Source: Winogradskyella ludwigii
GTDB lineage: Bacteria; Bacteroidota; Bacteroidia; Flavobacteriales; Flavobacteriaceae
Direction of reading: 5' to 3'
Length of the DNA stretch: 64,000 bases
NCBI RefSeq assembly: GCF_013403985.1
Contig: NZ_JABFDF010000001.1
Span: 868,001 to 932,000 of the forward strand
Shown here one piece after another: positions 53,264-62,747 of this stretch. Each line of letters opens with the position of its first letter. Position 1 is the stretch's first letter. Made by a program: the position numbers and the translations under genes. The notes under the pieces were generated by a model, which did no database searches, was not told the origin of the DNA, and saw nothing but the letters and a program-made list of their open reading frames with translations.

Positions 53264-55798
53264 TTAAAAATTAACACTTAATCCTACACTATAAGTTCTT
53301 CCAGGGCCAAAATAAACTTGCGCTGTATTAGCAGTACCATCTAAATCGTTAGCATCTGAAACATACTCAGTATTAAATGCATTATTCACTTTACCTATTA
53401 AAACAGCTTGAAAATCGCCCATTTCAAAAGAATGTCTAACACCAACATCAAATAAACCAAAATCAGGAAGTTTCCATACATCTGGTAAGTCTGAACTTCC
53501 TCTGTTTGTAACATCATAAGACGAATAGTTATCACCAGCAAAGTTATAATCTACATAGATGTTAGATTTAGCTGCTAATTTATAATCTACACCTAATGCA
53601 AATGTTGTTTGAGCAACATCACCTACTTTTAAATCCTCTGCAACAACTTCTACAACATCTACAATATCACCTGCTTGATCTCTTATATCTGCAGACACGT
53701 TACTTTTCCACTGCCAATCTCCTAAAGAGGCCATACCTGTTACTGTTATCTTTTCAGTAGCTTTATATCTAAAATCTAATTCAATACCTTGGTGCAATGC
53801 ATCAATACCTAATAGGTTATAAAAGAATAAGTTTTCACCAGTACCAATTGAACCTCCAAATGACTTATCTAACCAGTTAGTATAATATATGTTAACATTA
53901 GCACTTAATTTTTCGCTACGGTAACCGTATCCTAATTCTGCACTAAATACTTTTTCATTTACAGCATCTTCATTTGGAATAATTCCGTCTTCATCTAAAA
54001 ATACATCATCTAAAAATGGTGCTTTAGAAAAATAACCAACATTAACAAATACATTGTTATTCATGTCTATGTTATAGTTACCACCACCTTTAATACCATA
54101 TCCCACAAAGTTTACAGCTTCAGACTCTCTACTTCCTACAATAGTATTATTCATGTATTCTTTCTGCTTATAGATACTGTTTGAAATATCTGTAGCCACA
54201 AACACGTTTACAGACTCATTAATTTGGTATTCTGCTTGTCCAAATAAACCATATCTAGTAACAACACCATCGTAATCTTTGTTGTATTTGTCACCTACTT
54301 GAAGTGGCTTACCAAAAGCATAAGTATCTGATTCATTATCTAAGAAGAATTGACCTCCTAATAAATCTTCTACTTCGTACCAGTGAGACCCAATATAATA
54401 ACGTCCGTCGAAACCACCAGAAATTGTTAATTTATCATTAATTCTGTTTTTATAACTAGATAAAATACCATACCATTCATGATTATTTATAGATGATGAA
54501 AGAATATCAGTAGAACCATTAACACCATTAGCACGATTCTCTTCTACCACTTTATCAAAATCAATTGGTGTTAAGCCTGTAGACCCTAATCTATAATCAT
54601 CAGATCCAATTTTAGAACCTTCATCTCTACGTCCACCACCTGAACCAAACGACGCGTAAAATGATGTAGACAAAGCTGATTTGTCATCTATATTCCATAA
54701 ATGGTTAATAGCCATTTGTGGTTTGTGAAAAAAGTTATAAGACTGATGATAAACTTCACCATTTTTATAACCCCAATCTTTATTTGCTTTTTGCGGACCT
54801 GAATCTGTATCCTTTAATTCAGCAATCGTAGAACGATTAAAACGCTGACCATGTTGCTGTTGCGAACCAAAAGCAGTAAATGACAATCTATGTTTGTCAT
54901 TTATTTGTTGAGATAAACTTAAGAAATAATTGTATCCTGAAAACTCAGTTCCATCAACATAACCATCACCTGTAATTTTAGCAGCACTAACTGTAGCTGC
55001 AAAACCTTTATCACTTAATCCCGTTGAGTACGTCATACCATACTTTAAGTAACCATCATTAGCTACACTAGCACCAAACTTACCACCTTGTTCTGCGTCA
55101 GTCGTTTTAGTAATAATATTAATTGTACCACCAACAGAAGCTACTGCTACTTTAGAAGCACCTAAACCTCTTTGAACCTGCATAGAAGAAGTTACATCTC
55201 CTAAACCTGCCCAGTTACTCCAATAAACAGCACCATTTTCCATATCGTTTACAGGAACACCGTTAATCATTACAGCAACGTTTTCAGAACTAAACCCTCT
55301 AAGGTTTATTCTACTATCTCCATAACCACCACCTTGTCTTGTTACATAAACACCTGGTGTTGATTTTAAAATTTCAGGAAATTCTTGAGTACCTAACTTA
55401 ATAGCAATCTCTTCAGCCTTAATTGTTGAAACCGCAACTGGAGTCTTTCTATCCACCGCTACAGAAGCAATAATCATAATTTCATCTAAGCCAACATTGC
55501 TAGACATTAAAGTTATTGTTCCTAAATCCGTTTCTCCACTATAAGCTATAGTTTGAGATAAATAGCCTACATAAGAAATAAGGATTTCACCAGTACTTGA
55601 TGCTGCATTTAAGCTAAATTCACCATCAAAATCAGTGGTTGCACCATTCGTAGTTCCTTTTACTATAATATTAGCACCAGGAAGTGGCGAGTTAGTGTCA
55701 CTATCAATAATTTTACCCTTGACAGTAGTTTGGGCATATGCAAATGTTGAGAAACATGTTAAAACAACAATACATAAAAAATGACTAAATTTTTTCAT
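53264..55798 (-). CDS. TonB-dependent receptor, partner of the repeat lipoprotein
   Basis: 844 residues with a Sec signal ending near FAYAQ. A carboxypeptidase-regulatory-like domain (residues 24-105, GKIIDSDTNSPLPGANI) precedes the plug (INLRGFSSENVAVMINGVPVND) and barrel, ending in SVNF. It lacks a SusD neighbour and is followed by the 606-residue lipoprotein. Ligand cannot be deduced. Confidence 0.88.
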   Translation of the reverse strand: MKKFSHFLCIVVLTCFSTFAYAQTTVKGKIIDSDTNSPLPGANIIVKGTTNGATTDFDGEFSLNAASSTGEILISYVGYLSQTIAYSGETDLGTITLMSSNVGLDEIMIIASVAVDRKTPVAVSTIKAEEIAIKLGTQEFPEILKSTPGVYVTRQGGGYGDSRINLRGFSSENVAVMINGVPVNDMENGAVYWSNWAGLGDVTSSMQVQRGLGASKVAVASVGGTINIITKTTDAEQGGKFGASVANDGYLKYGMTYSTGLSDKGFAATVSAAKITGDGYVDGTEFSGYNYFLSLSQQINDKHRLSFTAFGSQQQHGQRFNRSTIAELKDTDSGPQKANKDWGYKNGEVYHQSYNFFHKPQMAINHLWNIDDKSALSTSFYASFGSGGGRRDEGSKIGSDDYRLGSTGLTPIDFDKVVEENRANGVNGSTDILSSSINNHEWYGILSSYKNRINDKLTISGGFDGRYYIGSHWYEVEDLLGGQFFLDNESDTYAFGKPLQVGDKYNKDYDGVVTRYGLFGQAEYQINESVNVFVATDISNSIYKQKEYMNNTIVGSRESEAVNFVGYGIKGGGNYNIDMNNNVFVNVGYFSKAPFLDDVFLDEDGIIPNEDAVNEKVFSAELGYGYRSEKLSANVNIYYTNWLDKSFGGSIGTGENLFFYNLLGIDALHQGIELDFRYKATEKITVTGMASLGDWQWKSNVSADIRDQAGDIVDVVEVVAEDLKVGDVAQTTFALGVDYKLAAKSNIYVDYNFAGDNYSSYDVTNRGSSDLPDVWKLPDFGLFDVGVRHSFEMGDFQAVLIGKVNNAFNTEYVSDANDLDGTANTAQVYFGPGRTYSVGLSVNF

Positions 55799-55830
55799 AT
55801 AAAATTTCAGTTAATTGGTTTTTATCTGCG

Positions 55831-55838
55831 CAAAATTA
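55831..55838 (-). promoter_or_regulatory. -7 box of the TonB receptor gene (TAATTTTG)
   Basis: A perfect TAnnTTTG on the minus strand 33 bp before the ATG at 55798. No -33 element at the expected spacing. Confidence 0.5.
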
Positions 55839-55958
55839 CGCAATACAACAGCTAAAACATTAACTTAATGTTAACAATTAAGCATTGTGAAGATAAATTA
55901 TAGAATCAACAAATTTTATAGATTGATAATCAATTTTATGAAAACTTTTTAACAATTT

Positions 55959-57605
55959 TTAACAATTATTCATATAGAAAGCTAGTAAATTTTGCGTAGA
56001 AGCGTCATGATTACCATCTTTACTAGCATTATTAAGCTCATCTAGTATAGATTTCGCGAGTTGTTTTCCTAGCTCAACACCAAACTGATCGTAGCTATAA
56101 ATGTTCCAAATGATGCCTTGAACGAAGATTTTATGCTCATACATGGCTATTAATTTCCCTAAACTCTCTGGAGTTAGCTTTTGAATTAACAACGAAGTGG
56201 TTGGTTTATTACCTTCAAATATCTTAAAAGGTGCTAATGCATCAATCGCTTCTTTAGACATCGATTTGCCTTCAAATTCAGCTAAAACTTCTGCTTCAGT
56301 TTTACCATTCATTAGCGCTTCCGTTTGTGCGAAGTAATTAGACATCAATTTATCGTGATGATCTTTATTACCATATAATGAATTGACATAACCAATAAAG
56401 TCTGTTGGAATAAGTTTTGTGCCTTGATGTATTAATTGAAAAAAGGCATGTTGCGAGTTAGTACCTGGCTCTCCCCAAATTAAGGTTCCGGTTTGGTAAT
56501 TTACTTTGTTACCATCTCTATCTACACTTTTACCATTACTTTCCATAATACCTTGCTGAAGGTAAGTGGCGAATTGGTTTAAATATTGTGTATACGGAAT
56601 AATTGCCTCACTTTCCGATTGAAAGAAGTTATTATACCAAACGGTTAATAATGCTGAAATTACAGGGATATTTTGATCAAAGTCTGCTGTTTTAAAATGG
56701 GTATCCATTTTATGAGCGCCTTCTAATAAGCTTTCAAAATGTTTGTAACCTAAAGCTAAACTAATTGAAAGACCTACAGCACTCCAAAGTGAGAATCGTC
56801 CACCAACCCAATCCTTCATCGGGAAAATATTATCTTCATCAATACCAAAAGCTTTTACACTTTCAATATTAGTAGAAACAGCAACAAAATGTTTAGACAC
56901 TGCTTCTTTTGGTAAAGATTCTAAAAACCAAGCTCTAATAGAGTTAGCATTAGAAAGCGTTTCTTGTGTTGTAAATGTTTTAGATACAATTACAAAAAGT
57001 GTTGTTTCTGGATTTAAGTTTTTTATAATTTCTTGGTAATGATCTCCATCTACATTACTAACAAAATGTGTTTCTAATTGATTTTTGTAAAACTGAAGTG
57101 AATCTACCACCATTGCAGGTCCAAGATCAGAGCCTCCAATACCAATATTTACAACATCTGTAATTGCTTTACCTGTAAAACCTTTATGATCGCCATTGAC
57201 AACAGAATTTGTAAATGCTTCAATTTTACGTTTTACTTCGTGAATTTCAGGAATCACATTTTCACCATCTACTAAAACCTCAGCATCTTCTGGCGCTCTT
57301 AAAGCGGTATGCAAAACTGCTCTGTCTTCTGTGACGTTAATGATATCACCATCAAAATATTTAGATATAGCATCTTTTAAGTCTAGCTCATTAGCCAACT
57401 CTATAAGTAGATTTACCGTTTCTTTTGTAATTCTATTTTTAGAAAAATCTACATAAAAGTCATCCCATTTAACCGTTAAATCAGTTGCCCTTTCTGCATC
57501 TGAACTAAATAAATCTTTTAAATGTTTAGATTTAATATCTTCAAAATGTGCTTGTAATTTTCCCCAAGCTTTTGTTGTGGTTGGATTGGTTGCTTTTAAT
57601 GCCAT
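55959..57605 (-). CDS. pgi: Glucose-6-phosphate isomerase
   Basis: 548 residues, standard length. Signatures GIGGSDLGPAMV, KDWVGGRFSLWSAVGL and WGEPGTNSQHAFFQLIHQG are all present. It links glucose and fructose 6-phosphate in glycolysis. Last gene of a tight minus-strand operon: DUF3108, tryptophan dioxygenase, M23 peptidase and pgi, with gaps of 8-13 bp. Confidence 0.96.
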   Translation of the reverse strand: MALKATNPTTTKAWGKLQAHFEDIKSKHLKDLFSSDAERATDLTVKWDDFYVDFSKNRITKETVNLLIELANELDLKDAISKYFDGDIINVTEDRAVLHTALRAPEDAEVLVDGENVIPEIHEVKRKIEAFTNSVVNGDHKGFTGKAITDVVNIGIGGSDLGPAMVVDSLQFYKNQLETHFVSNVDGDHYQEIIKNLNPETTLFVIVSKTFTTQETLSNANSIRAWFLESLPKEAVSKHFVAVSTNIESVKAFGIDEDNIFPMKDWVGGRFSLWSAVGLSISLALGYKHFESLLEGAHKMDTHFKTADFDQNIPVISALLTVWYNNFFQSESEAIIPYTQYLNQFATYLQQGIMESNGKSVDRDGNKVNYQTGTLIWGEPGTNSQHAFFQLIHQGTKLIPTDFIGYVNSLYGNKDHHDKLMSNYFAQTEALMNGKTEAEVLAEFEGKSMSKEAIDALAPFKIFEGNKPTTSLLIQKLTPESLGKLIAMYEHKIFVQGIIWNIYSYDQFGVELGKQLAKSILDELNNASKDGNHDASTQNLLAFYMNNC

Positions 57606-57613
57606 AATTTTAA

Positions 57614-58921
57614 TTATAAAATTGGATCTTCCGTTATTGTATTTTCTGTTTCTTTAGGTTGTGCCTCTAAGAAAAAGATATTATCTAGTTGTTGCTTAAT
57701 TGGTTTAATATGCTCTAAATACTTCACTTTTAAACTATCAGAAATTGGTTTAGCTTCTGGAAGCTTTTGTTTAAAAGGGTCAACTTCTTTACCATTTTTC
57801 CAGAAACGATAACACACATGATTTCCTGAAGAACTACCTGTACTACCTACGTAGCCTATAACATCTCCTTGTTTTACAAATTCGCCCACTTTAACTTTGC
57901 GACGAGACATATGTAAATACTGTGTTTCGTAGGTAGCGTTATGTCTAATTTTTACAAATTTACCATTTCCGGTACCATAACCAGACCTCGTTACTGTACC
58001 ACTCGCTGTTGCCAATATTGGCGTGCCATTTGGTGCTGCAAAATCCGTTCCGCGATGTGCCTTAATACGATATCCGTAATGTGCGATTCTTCGTTTTAAA
58101 TTATAACGTGATGAAATACGACTAAACTGAACTGGAGCTTTTAAAAATGCACGTCTCAGATTTTTTGCTTCTTCATTAAAATAATCTCTAATGTTATGAA
58201 TAGAATCGGTTTCAAATTGAAAAGCATATAGCGAATCTCCATTATGTTCAAAATAAGCTGCTTTTACATTCTGAATTCCTGCATAAATAGTATCGTCTAT
58301 ATATTTATCAGTATAAATTACTTTAAAACGATCACCTTTCTGTAAACGTCTAAAATCTATAGTCCACGCATAAATCTCATCGGCCATTTTATAAGCTAAT
58401 CGCTGACTCAACCCTTTATCTTCTAGAGTTTTTGAAATACTACTTTCTATAATTCCTGTAGCTGTTTTTTCGACATAGGTTATAGGTTTTCTACTCTTAT
58501 AAGCGTGAATAGAATCCTTTAAACCAATAACCACATATTCTTCTTGATTAGGCTGATATATAAACGTACTTGGACTTGGCAGACTATCTTTTTCTGATTC
58601 TTTAGAATACAACAACGTATAAGGTCTCCCTGGATGTAATTTTCTAATATCGAAAGTATCTTTAGTAACTTCTGCAATTTGAAAAATATTAGGATACCCA
58701 ATATTATTTCGTTGCATAATTTCACCAAAACTATCGCCAGATTTAATGGTGTCTCGTTTTACTCTATAGTTCTTGATATCGAAACCAAACTCTAGAATTT
58801 TTTCTTCTTCAACAATTTCTGCTTGTTCTTTTTCTAAGTCTACTTCGGCTGAGTTATCCTCTTTACAAGCATATATACTTATCGCAATTACTGCTATTGC
58901 GATTAATTGTTTTAATTGCAT
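57614..58921 (-). CDS. M23 family metallopeptidase lipoprotein
   Basis: 435 residues. N-terminal signal with lipobox YAC (Cys19). An OapA/LysM-like segment (GDSFGEIMQRNNI) is followed by the LytM domain with zinc residues in HRGTDFAAPNGTPI and YLHMSRRK, and GSTGSSSGNHVCYRFW. All Zn ligands appear intact, so it is an active peptidoglycan endopeptidase, anchored in the envelope. It sits between tryptophan dioxygenase and pgi in the operon. Confidence 0.9.
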   Translation of the reverse strand: MQLKQLIAIAVIAISIYACKEDNSAEVDLEKEQAEIVEEEKILEFGFDIKNYRVKRDTIKSGDSFGEIMQRNNIGYPNIFQIAEVTKDTFDIRKLHPGRPYTLLYSKESEKDSLPSPSTFIYQPNQEEYVVIGLKDSIHAYKSRKPITYVEKTATGIIESSISKTLEDKGLSQRLAYKMADEIYAWTIDFRRLQKGDRFKVIYTDKYIDDTIYAGIQNVKAAYFEHNGDSLYAFQFETDSIHNIRDYFNEEAKNLRRAFLKAPVQFSRISSRYNLKRRIAHYGYRIKAHRGTDFAAPNGTPILATASGTVTRSGYGTGNGKFVKIRHNATYETQYLHMSRRKVKVGEFVKQGDVIGYVGSTGSSSGNHVCYRFWKNGKEVDPFKQKLPEAKPISDSLKVKYLEHIKPIKQQLDNIFFLEAQPKETENTITEDPIL

Positions 58922-58933
58922 TAATTAAGCTAA

Positions 58934-59866
58934 TTATAAATTATTTCCCCAATTTTCTACTTCTTCTTTACTCCATAATTCTGGAAAGAAAATACGTTTT
59001 TGATATTTTGGATGCATATATTTTTTCCAATCGCTTCCTCCAGTTGCCTCTCCATCCCCAATTCCGCTATCTATGTAATGTTTTGCGGCATTGTAATGCG
59101 CCATTACCCAAGACACATTAACCGTATAATCATAATGACGCATAGCTTTTATAAGCTCTTCGTTTTTCTGATCTTTTTCTGGCAGTTCTTTAAAGCGTGT
59201 CCAAAGGTTTTTAGTGTTATATGTTTCCATAAACCTTAAAAACTCGTCTTTGTAGCGTTTTTCAAAATTAACCAAAAGTGTCGATTTCTTCCCTGTTTTA
59301 TGATCTTTTCCTGCTGCTTGCCAATATAAATGCTCAAAAGCATGTGTAAAAGAGGTATCTCTATCAATATCTTTTCTGAATCTATAGTCGATAAGATTAA
59401 TTAATTCAGTAGATGAAAACTCTATCAGTCTGTATTGTGCACTTTGAAAACCACTTGCAGGAGTTAGTGTATATCTAAATTTCATATACTGTTCTACATC
59501 CATACCTTCTCTCATGATATTGAACGAAGTAGATAACATGTCGAAATAGCGGCTAATTCTCATCAGTTTACTTTCGAAAAATGTAACCTCTAAATCTTCT
59601 TTTTCTGCAACTTGAGAAATTTCCCAAAGAATCATTTTAAACAGCAATTCATTAATTTGATGATAAGCAATAAAAACCATTTCATCTGGAAGTGTTGTAC
59701 GCTGAATCTGTAAATTTAATAACGCATCTGTATGAATATAATCCCAATATGTTATGGGCTTACTGTAGAGTAAACCATATAGATGATCGTCTGTGTCTTG
59801 ATCTATTTTTTCATACTTCTCTTCAAGAGACTTTATAATGTTATCGTAGTTTGGTTGGTCTGGCAT
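58934..59866 (-). CDS. Tryptophan 2,3-dioxygenase family protein
   Basis: 310 residues, all helical. Family motifs are DEMVFIAYHQINELLFKM (which includes the haem-pocket His), ASGFQSAQYRLIEF and ARG-containing barrel helices. It opens the indole ring of tryptophan to N-formylkynurenine. No kynurenine pathway gene follows here. The hpd/hmgA tyrosine genes are upstream on the same strand. Confidence 0.88.
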   Translation of the reverse strand: MPDQPNYDNIIKSLEEKYEKIDQDTDDHLYGLLYSKPITYWDYIHTDALLNLQIQRTTLPDEMVFIAYHQINELLFKMILWEISQVAEKEDLEVTFFESKLMRISRYFDMLSTSFNIMREGMDVEQYMKFRYTLTPASGFQSAQYRLIEFSSTELINLIDYRFRKDIDRDTSFTHAFEHLYWQAAGKDHKTGKKSTLLVNFEKRYKDEFLRFMETYNTKNLWTRFKELPEKDQKNEELIKAMRHYDYTVNVSWVMAHYNAAKHYIDSGIGDGEATGGSDWKKYMHPKYQKRIFFPELWSKEEVENWGNNL

Positions 59867-59879
59867 ATACTAGTTAATC

Positions 59880-60668
59880 TTAAAATTCTACTTGAAATGA
59901 ATGTTTTAAACCTTTAAATTCAATAAGATCTGCACGCAGAGAGCCTACAGCTAAATCTGCTTTAATTTTTAAAGGAATTCTATTTTTATCTGCACTTACC
60001 CAAAGGGTTAAACTTTCTTCTTCTTTAAACACACGACCTGCCATAACGTATGGTCTAAACTTAATTGTTTTTACTTTTACCTCAGCACCGTTAACATCCA
60101 CTTCTATAGTTTCTGTTCCTAAATATTTGAGTTTAAAACCATAGTTCTCTTCATCAAAAAACATATTTGTTTTTATCTCGTCGCCTAGTTTTAACGATTC
60201 TATATTTATATTATTTCTTAAATAATAATACATAGAAACCATATCTTGAATATCTTGTTCAGTAGTTATTCTTTTAGTGACCTTATGTTTTTTGTTTTCA
60301 ACCTCTGCAATCTTATTTTCATGATCAAAGTTAATTTCGATGTCTTTGGTATGGCCACCTTCATCTATTTTTCTAATAAACTTATAAGGAGCACCAGTTT
60401 CTGCATCAAAATAGCTTTCGTATCTGTCTTTAACTTTGAAAAACAATTTAGCGAGTCCTGTTGTCCAGCCTTTACCCACAACGTGAAACACTGGCCTCTT
60501 GTCTAATTTAGTTTCTTTTACAGATAATGTAGCATTTCCTGCAGTGACAAAACCACTGTAACTCATTTCAAATTTAAACCACTCTCCATCTTGAAATGCA
60601 GATTTCTGTTTCACATCAGAACCTTGAAATCCTACAAAAAATAATATTATGGTAAATATATGTTTCAT
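59880..60668 (-). CDS. DUF3108 exported protein
   Basis: 262 residues with a short signal peptide (IFTIILFFVGFQG). Beta-rich, with FKFEMSYSGFVTAGNATLSV near the start, the pattern of DUF3108, and LWVSADKNRIPLKI near the end. It probably lies in the periplasm. First gene of the DUF3108-TDO-M23-pgi operon, 13 bp from the dioxygenase. Role unknown. Confidence 0.82.
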   Translation of the reverse strand: MKHIFTIILFFVGFQGSDVKQKSAFQDGEWFKFEMSYSGFVTAGNATLSVKETKLDKRPVFHVVGKGWTTGLAKLFFKVKDRYESYFDAETGAPYKFIRKIDEGGHTKDIEINFDHENKIAEVENKKHKVTKRITTEQDIQDMVSMYYYLRNNINIESLKLGDEIKTNMFFDEENYGFKLKYLGTETIEVDVNGAEVKVKTIKFRPYVMAGRVFKEEESLTLWVSADKNRIPLKIKADLAVGSLRADLIEFKGLKHSFQVEF

Positions 60669-60956
60669 GTGTTTTTATATATTGTCATTTACTATCACAT
60701 GTGATTCCTATTAATTATAGCATAGAGCACTAATATATTTGTATTGCTCATTTCATAATTTCTAGTTTGTAAATGTAATTAATGTAACTCATCTTTTGTG
60801 TTACATTTATATTAAATACAATTACTATTCCAATTCTTTAAAACCATTGAATTACAATAAAAAACAGCATTGAATTGTGTCTTTAAATGTAAAAGCAATT
60901 CCTTTTACACTAAGAAAACCTATAAGTTTCAGATATTAGAGACGTTGAATTATGTT

Positions 60957-62117
60957 TTATAAAGTTCCTCTTTTCTCTTGTTCTCTCTCAATAGACTCAA
61001 ACAAAGCCTTAAAGTTTCCTGCACCAAAACCACGAGCTCCCATGCGCTGAATAATTTCAAAAAACAAGGTTGGTCTATCTTCTACTGGTTTTGTAAAAAT
61101 CTGAAGTAAGTAGCCTTCTTCATCTGCATCTATCATTATACCTAAACCTTTTAAAGTTTCAATATCTTCTCTAAGTGCATGACTATGTTCTTCTAAACGT
61201 CCTGGTACTGCTCTGTAATAATCATCTGGAGGCGTAGATAAAAACTCAACTCCTCTAGATTTTAATTGAGATACCGTTGTAATAATATCGTCTGTTGCCA
61301 CAGCAATATGTTGCACACCTGAACCTTCGTAAAAATCTAAATACTCTTCAATTTGCGATCTTTTAGCTGCTTTTGCAGGTTCATTTATTGGAAATTTTAT
61401 ACGACCATTTCCATTACTCATTACTTTACTCATTAAAGCTGAATATTCTGTATGGATTTGCTTATCATCAAAAGATAAAAAGTTAACAAAGCCCATAACA
61501 TCTTCATACCATTTTACCCAAGTATTCATTTCTCCCCAACCTACATTACCAACCATATGGTCTATATATTTTAGTCCTGTTGGTTCTGGATTGTAATCAC
61601 TTTTCCACTCTACAAATCCTGGCATAAACGTACCCGAATAATTTTTTCGTTCTACAAACATGTGAACGGTTTCTCCATAAGTGTAAATACCTGCTCTTAC
61701 CACTTCACCAAATTCATCTTTTTCAACGGTTGGTTCCATATAAGATTTAGCACCACGTTTAGTTGTTTCTTCGTAAGATTTACGAGCATCATCTACCCAA
61801 AGCGCCACCACTTTTACACCATCTCCATGTTGAACGATATGCTTATTAATTTCAGATTTACTATTTAATGGAGTTGTTAGTACTAAGCGTATTTTATCTT
61901 GCTTTAACACATAACTTACAGAATCCTTTGAGCCTGTTTCTAAACCTTTATACGCATAGGATTGAAATCCGAAAGCGGTTTTGTAAAAGTGAGCTGATTG
62001 TTTTGCATTACCAACATAAAACTCTACGTAATCCGTTCCTAAAAGCGGCAAAAAATCTTGTGCACCTTCAAATATCTTTTCTAAACCGTAGTTTACGTTT
62101 TCTACTTCTTTTGCCAT
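60957..62117 (-). CDS. hpd: 4-Hydroxyphenylpyruvate dioxygenase
   Basis: 386 residues with two vicinal-oxygen-chelate domains. Iron ligands are visible in YIDHMVGNV (His) and VQHIAVATDDI (His), with the last Glu in PTLFFEIIQR. The C-terminal gate helix (GARGFGAGNFKALFESIEREQ) is intact. It converts 4-hydroxyphenylpyruvate to homogentisate in tyrosine degradation. It is followed on the strand by a 288-bp gap and preceded by the CCC-motif protein and hmgA. Confidence 0.95.
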   Translation of the reverse strand: MAKEVENVNYGLEKIFEGAQDFLPLLGTDYVEFYVGNAKQSAHFYKTAFGFQSYAYKGLETGSKDSVSYVLKQDKIRLVLTTPLNSKSEINKHIVQHGDGVKVVALWVDDARKSYEETTKRGAKSYMEPTVEKDEFGEVVRAGIYTYGETVHMFVERKNYSGTFMPGFVEWKSDYNPEPTGLKYIDHMVGNVGWGEMNTWVKWYEDVMGFVNFLSFDDKQIHTEYSALMSKVMSNGNGRIKFPINEPAKAAKRSQIEEYLDFYEGSGVQHIAVATDDIITTVSQLKSRGVEFLSTPPDDYYRAVPGRLEEHSHALREDIETLKGLGIMIDADEEGYLLQIFTKPVEDRPTLFFEIIQRMGARGFGAGNFKALFESIEREQEKRGTL

Positions 62118-62153
62118 AATATTCTATTTTAAAAACTATAACTTAATTCTATT

Positions 62154-62630
62154 TTAAAAATCTTCAACTTCAACTGAATCTATTTCCTCTTCAATAATAT
62201 AAGTATCATCTTCCCAAGTATCAGAACTTTCAGATTCTATTATTGTATCGTCATATTCTGACTCGTAATAATAGTCATCTTCTTCAAAATTTCCATTCTG
62301 AATACCGTCTAAAACAGCTGATGAAACTAAAGTACCATAAAAAGCAAGTGCAGCTAGCGCAAAAAGAACCACTAAACCATTAAGCACAATAGCTATAATA
62401 TTTATAATCTTAGCTGTATTAACATTGCTACGCGATTGCGCATTATAAGCTTCCGGATTCTCTCCAAACTCTCGTAAACTTTTATTAGCCGAAACCAATC
62501 CAATTATGGCCATAATTAAAGGAATAATAGCCGTAATACCATAACAACAACAGCCAGCTATACCAATAACTAATGCTAATATTCCTAATATAAGTGATAG
62601 TGGATCTGCAGGTAATTTATTCTGATTCAT
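62154..62630 (-). CDS. CCC-motif membrane protein (DUF4190-like)
   Basis: 158 residues with two membrane helices, including LVIGIAGCCCYGITAIIPLIMA and IINIIAIVLNGLVVLFALAALAF, and an acidic Tyr/Glu/Asp-rich tail from about residue 115. The cysteine triplet and LVSANKSL segment mark the CCC-motif/DUF4190 group. Cytoplasmic or periplasmic side of the tail is not resolved. It lies between hmgA and hpd, 36 bp from hpd, with no known role in tyrosine breakdown. Confidence 0.75.
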   Translation of the reverse strand: MNQNKLPADPLSLILGILALVIGIAGCCCYGITAIIPLIMAIIGLVSANKSLREFGENPEAYNAQSRSNVNTAKIINIIAIVLNGLVVLFALAALAFYGTLVSSAVLDGIQNGNFEEDDYYYESEYDDTIIESESSDTWEDDTYIIEEEIDSVEVEDF

Positions 62631-62747
62631 TTTTTATAAGTCCCAACCTTACCTTCCTGTATTAACCACTATTGGCATTACTTTGAAAAGGGGCTCTTTT
62701 TGTTGAGTATGTAGCCTTTGTTAAACTTCTATTTTATTTTTGTCAAT

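Noticed and set aside
60734..60741. TATATTTG box on the plus strand between hpd and DUF3108
   Set aside because: No plus-strand gene or stable hairpin follows; a single 8-mer of this kind is expected by chance in AT-rich DNA.
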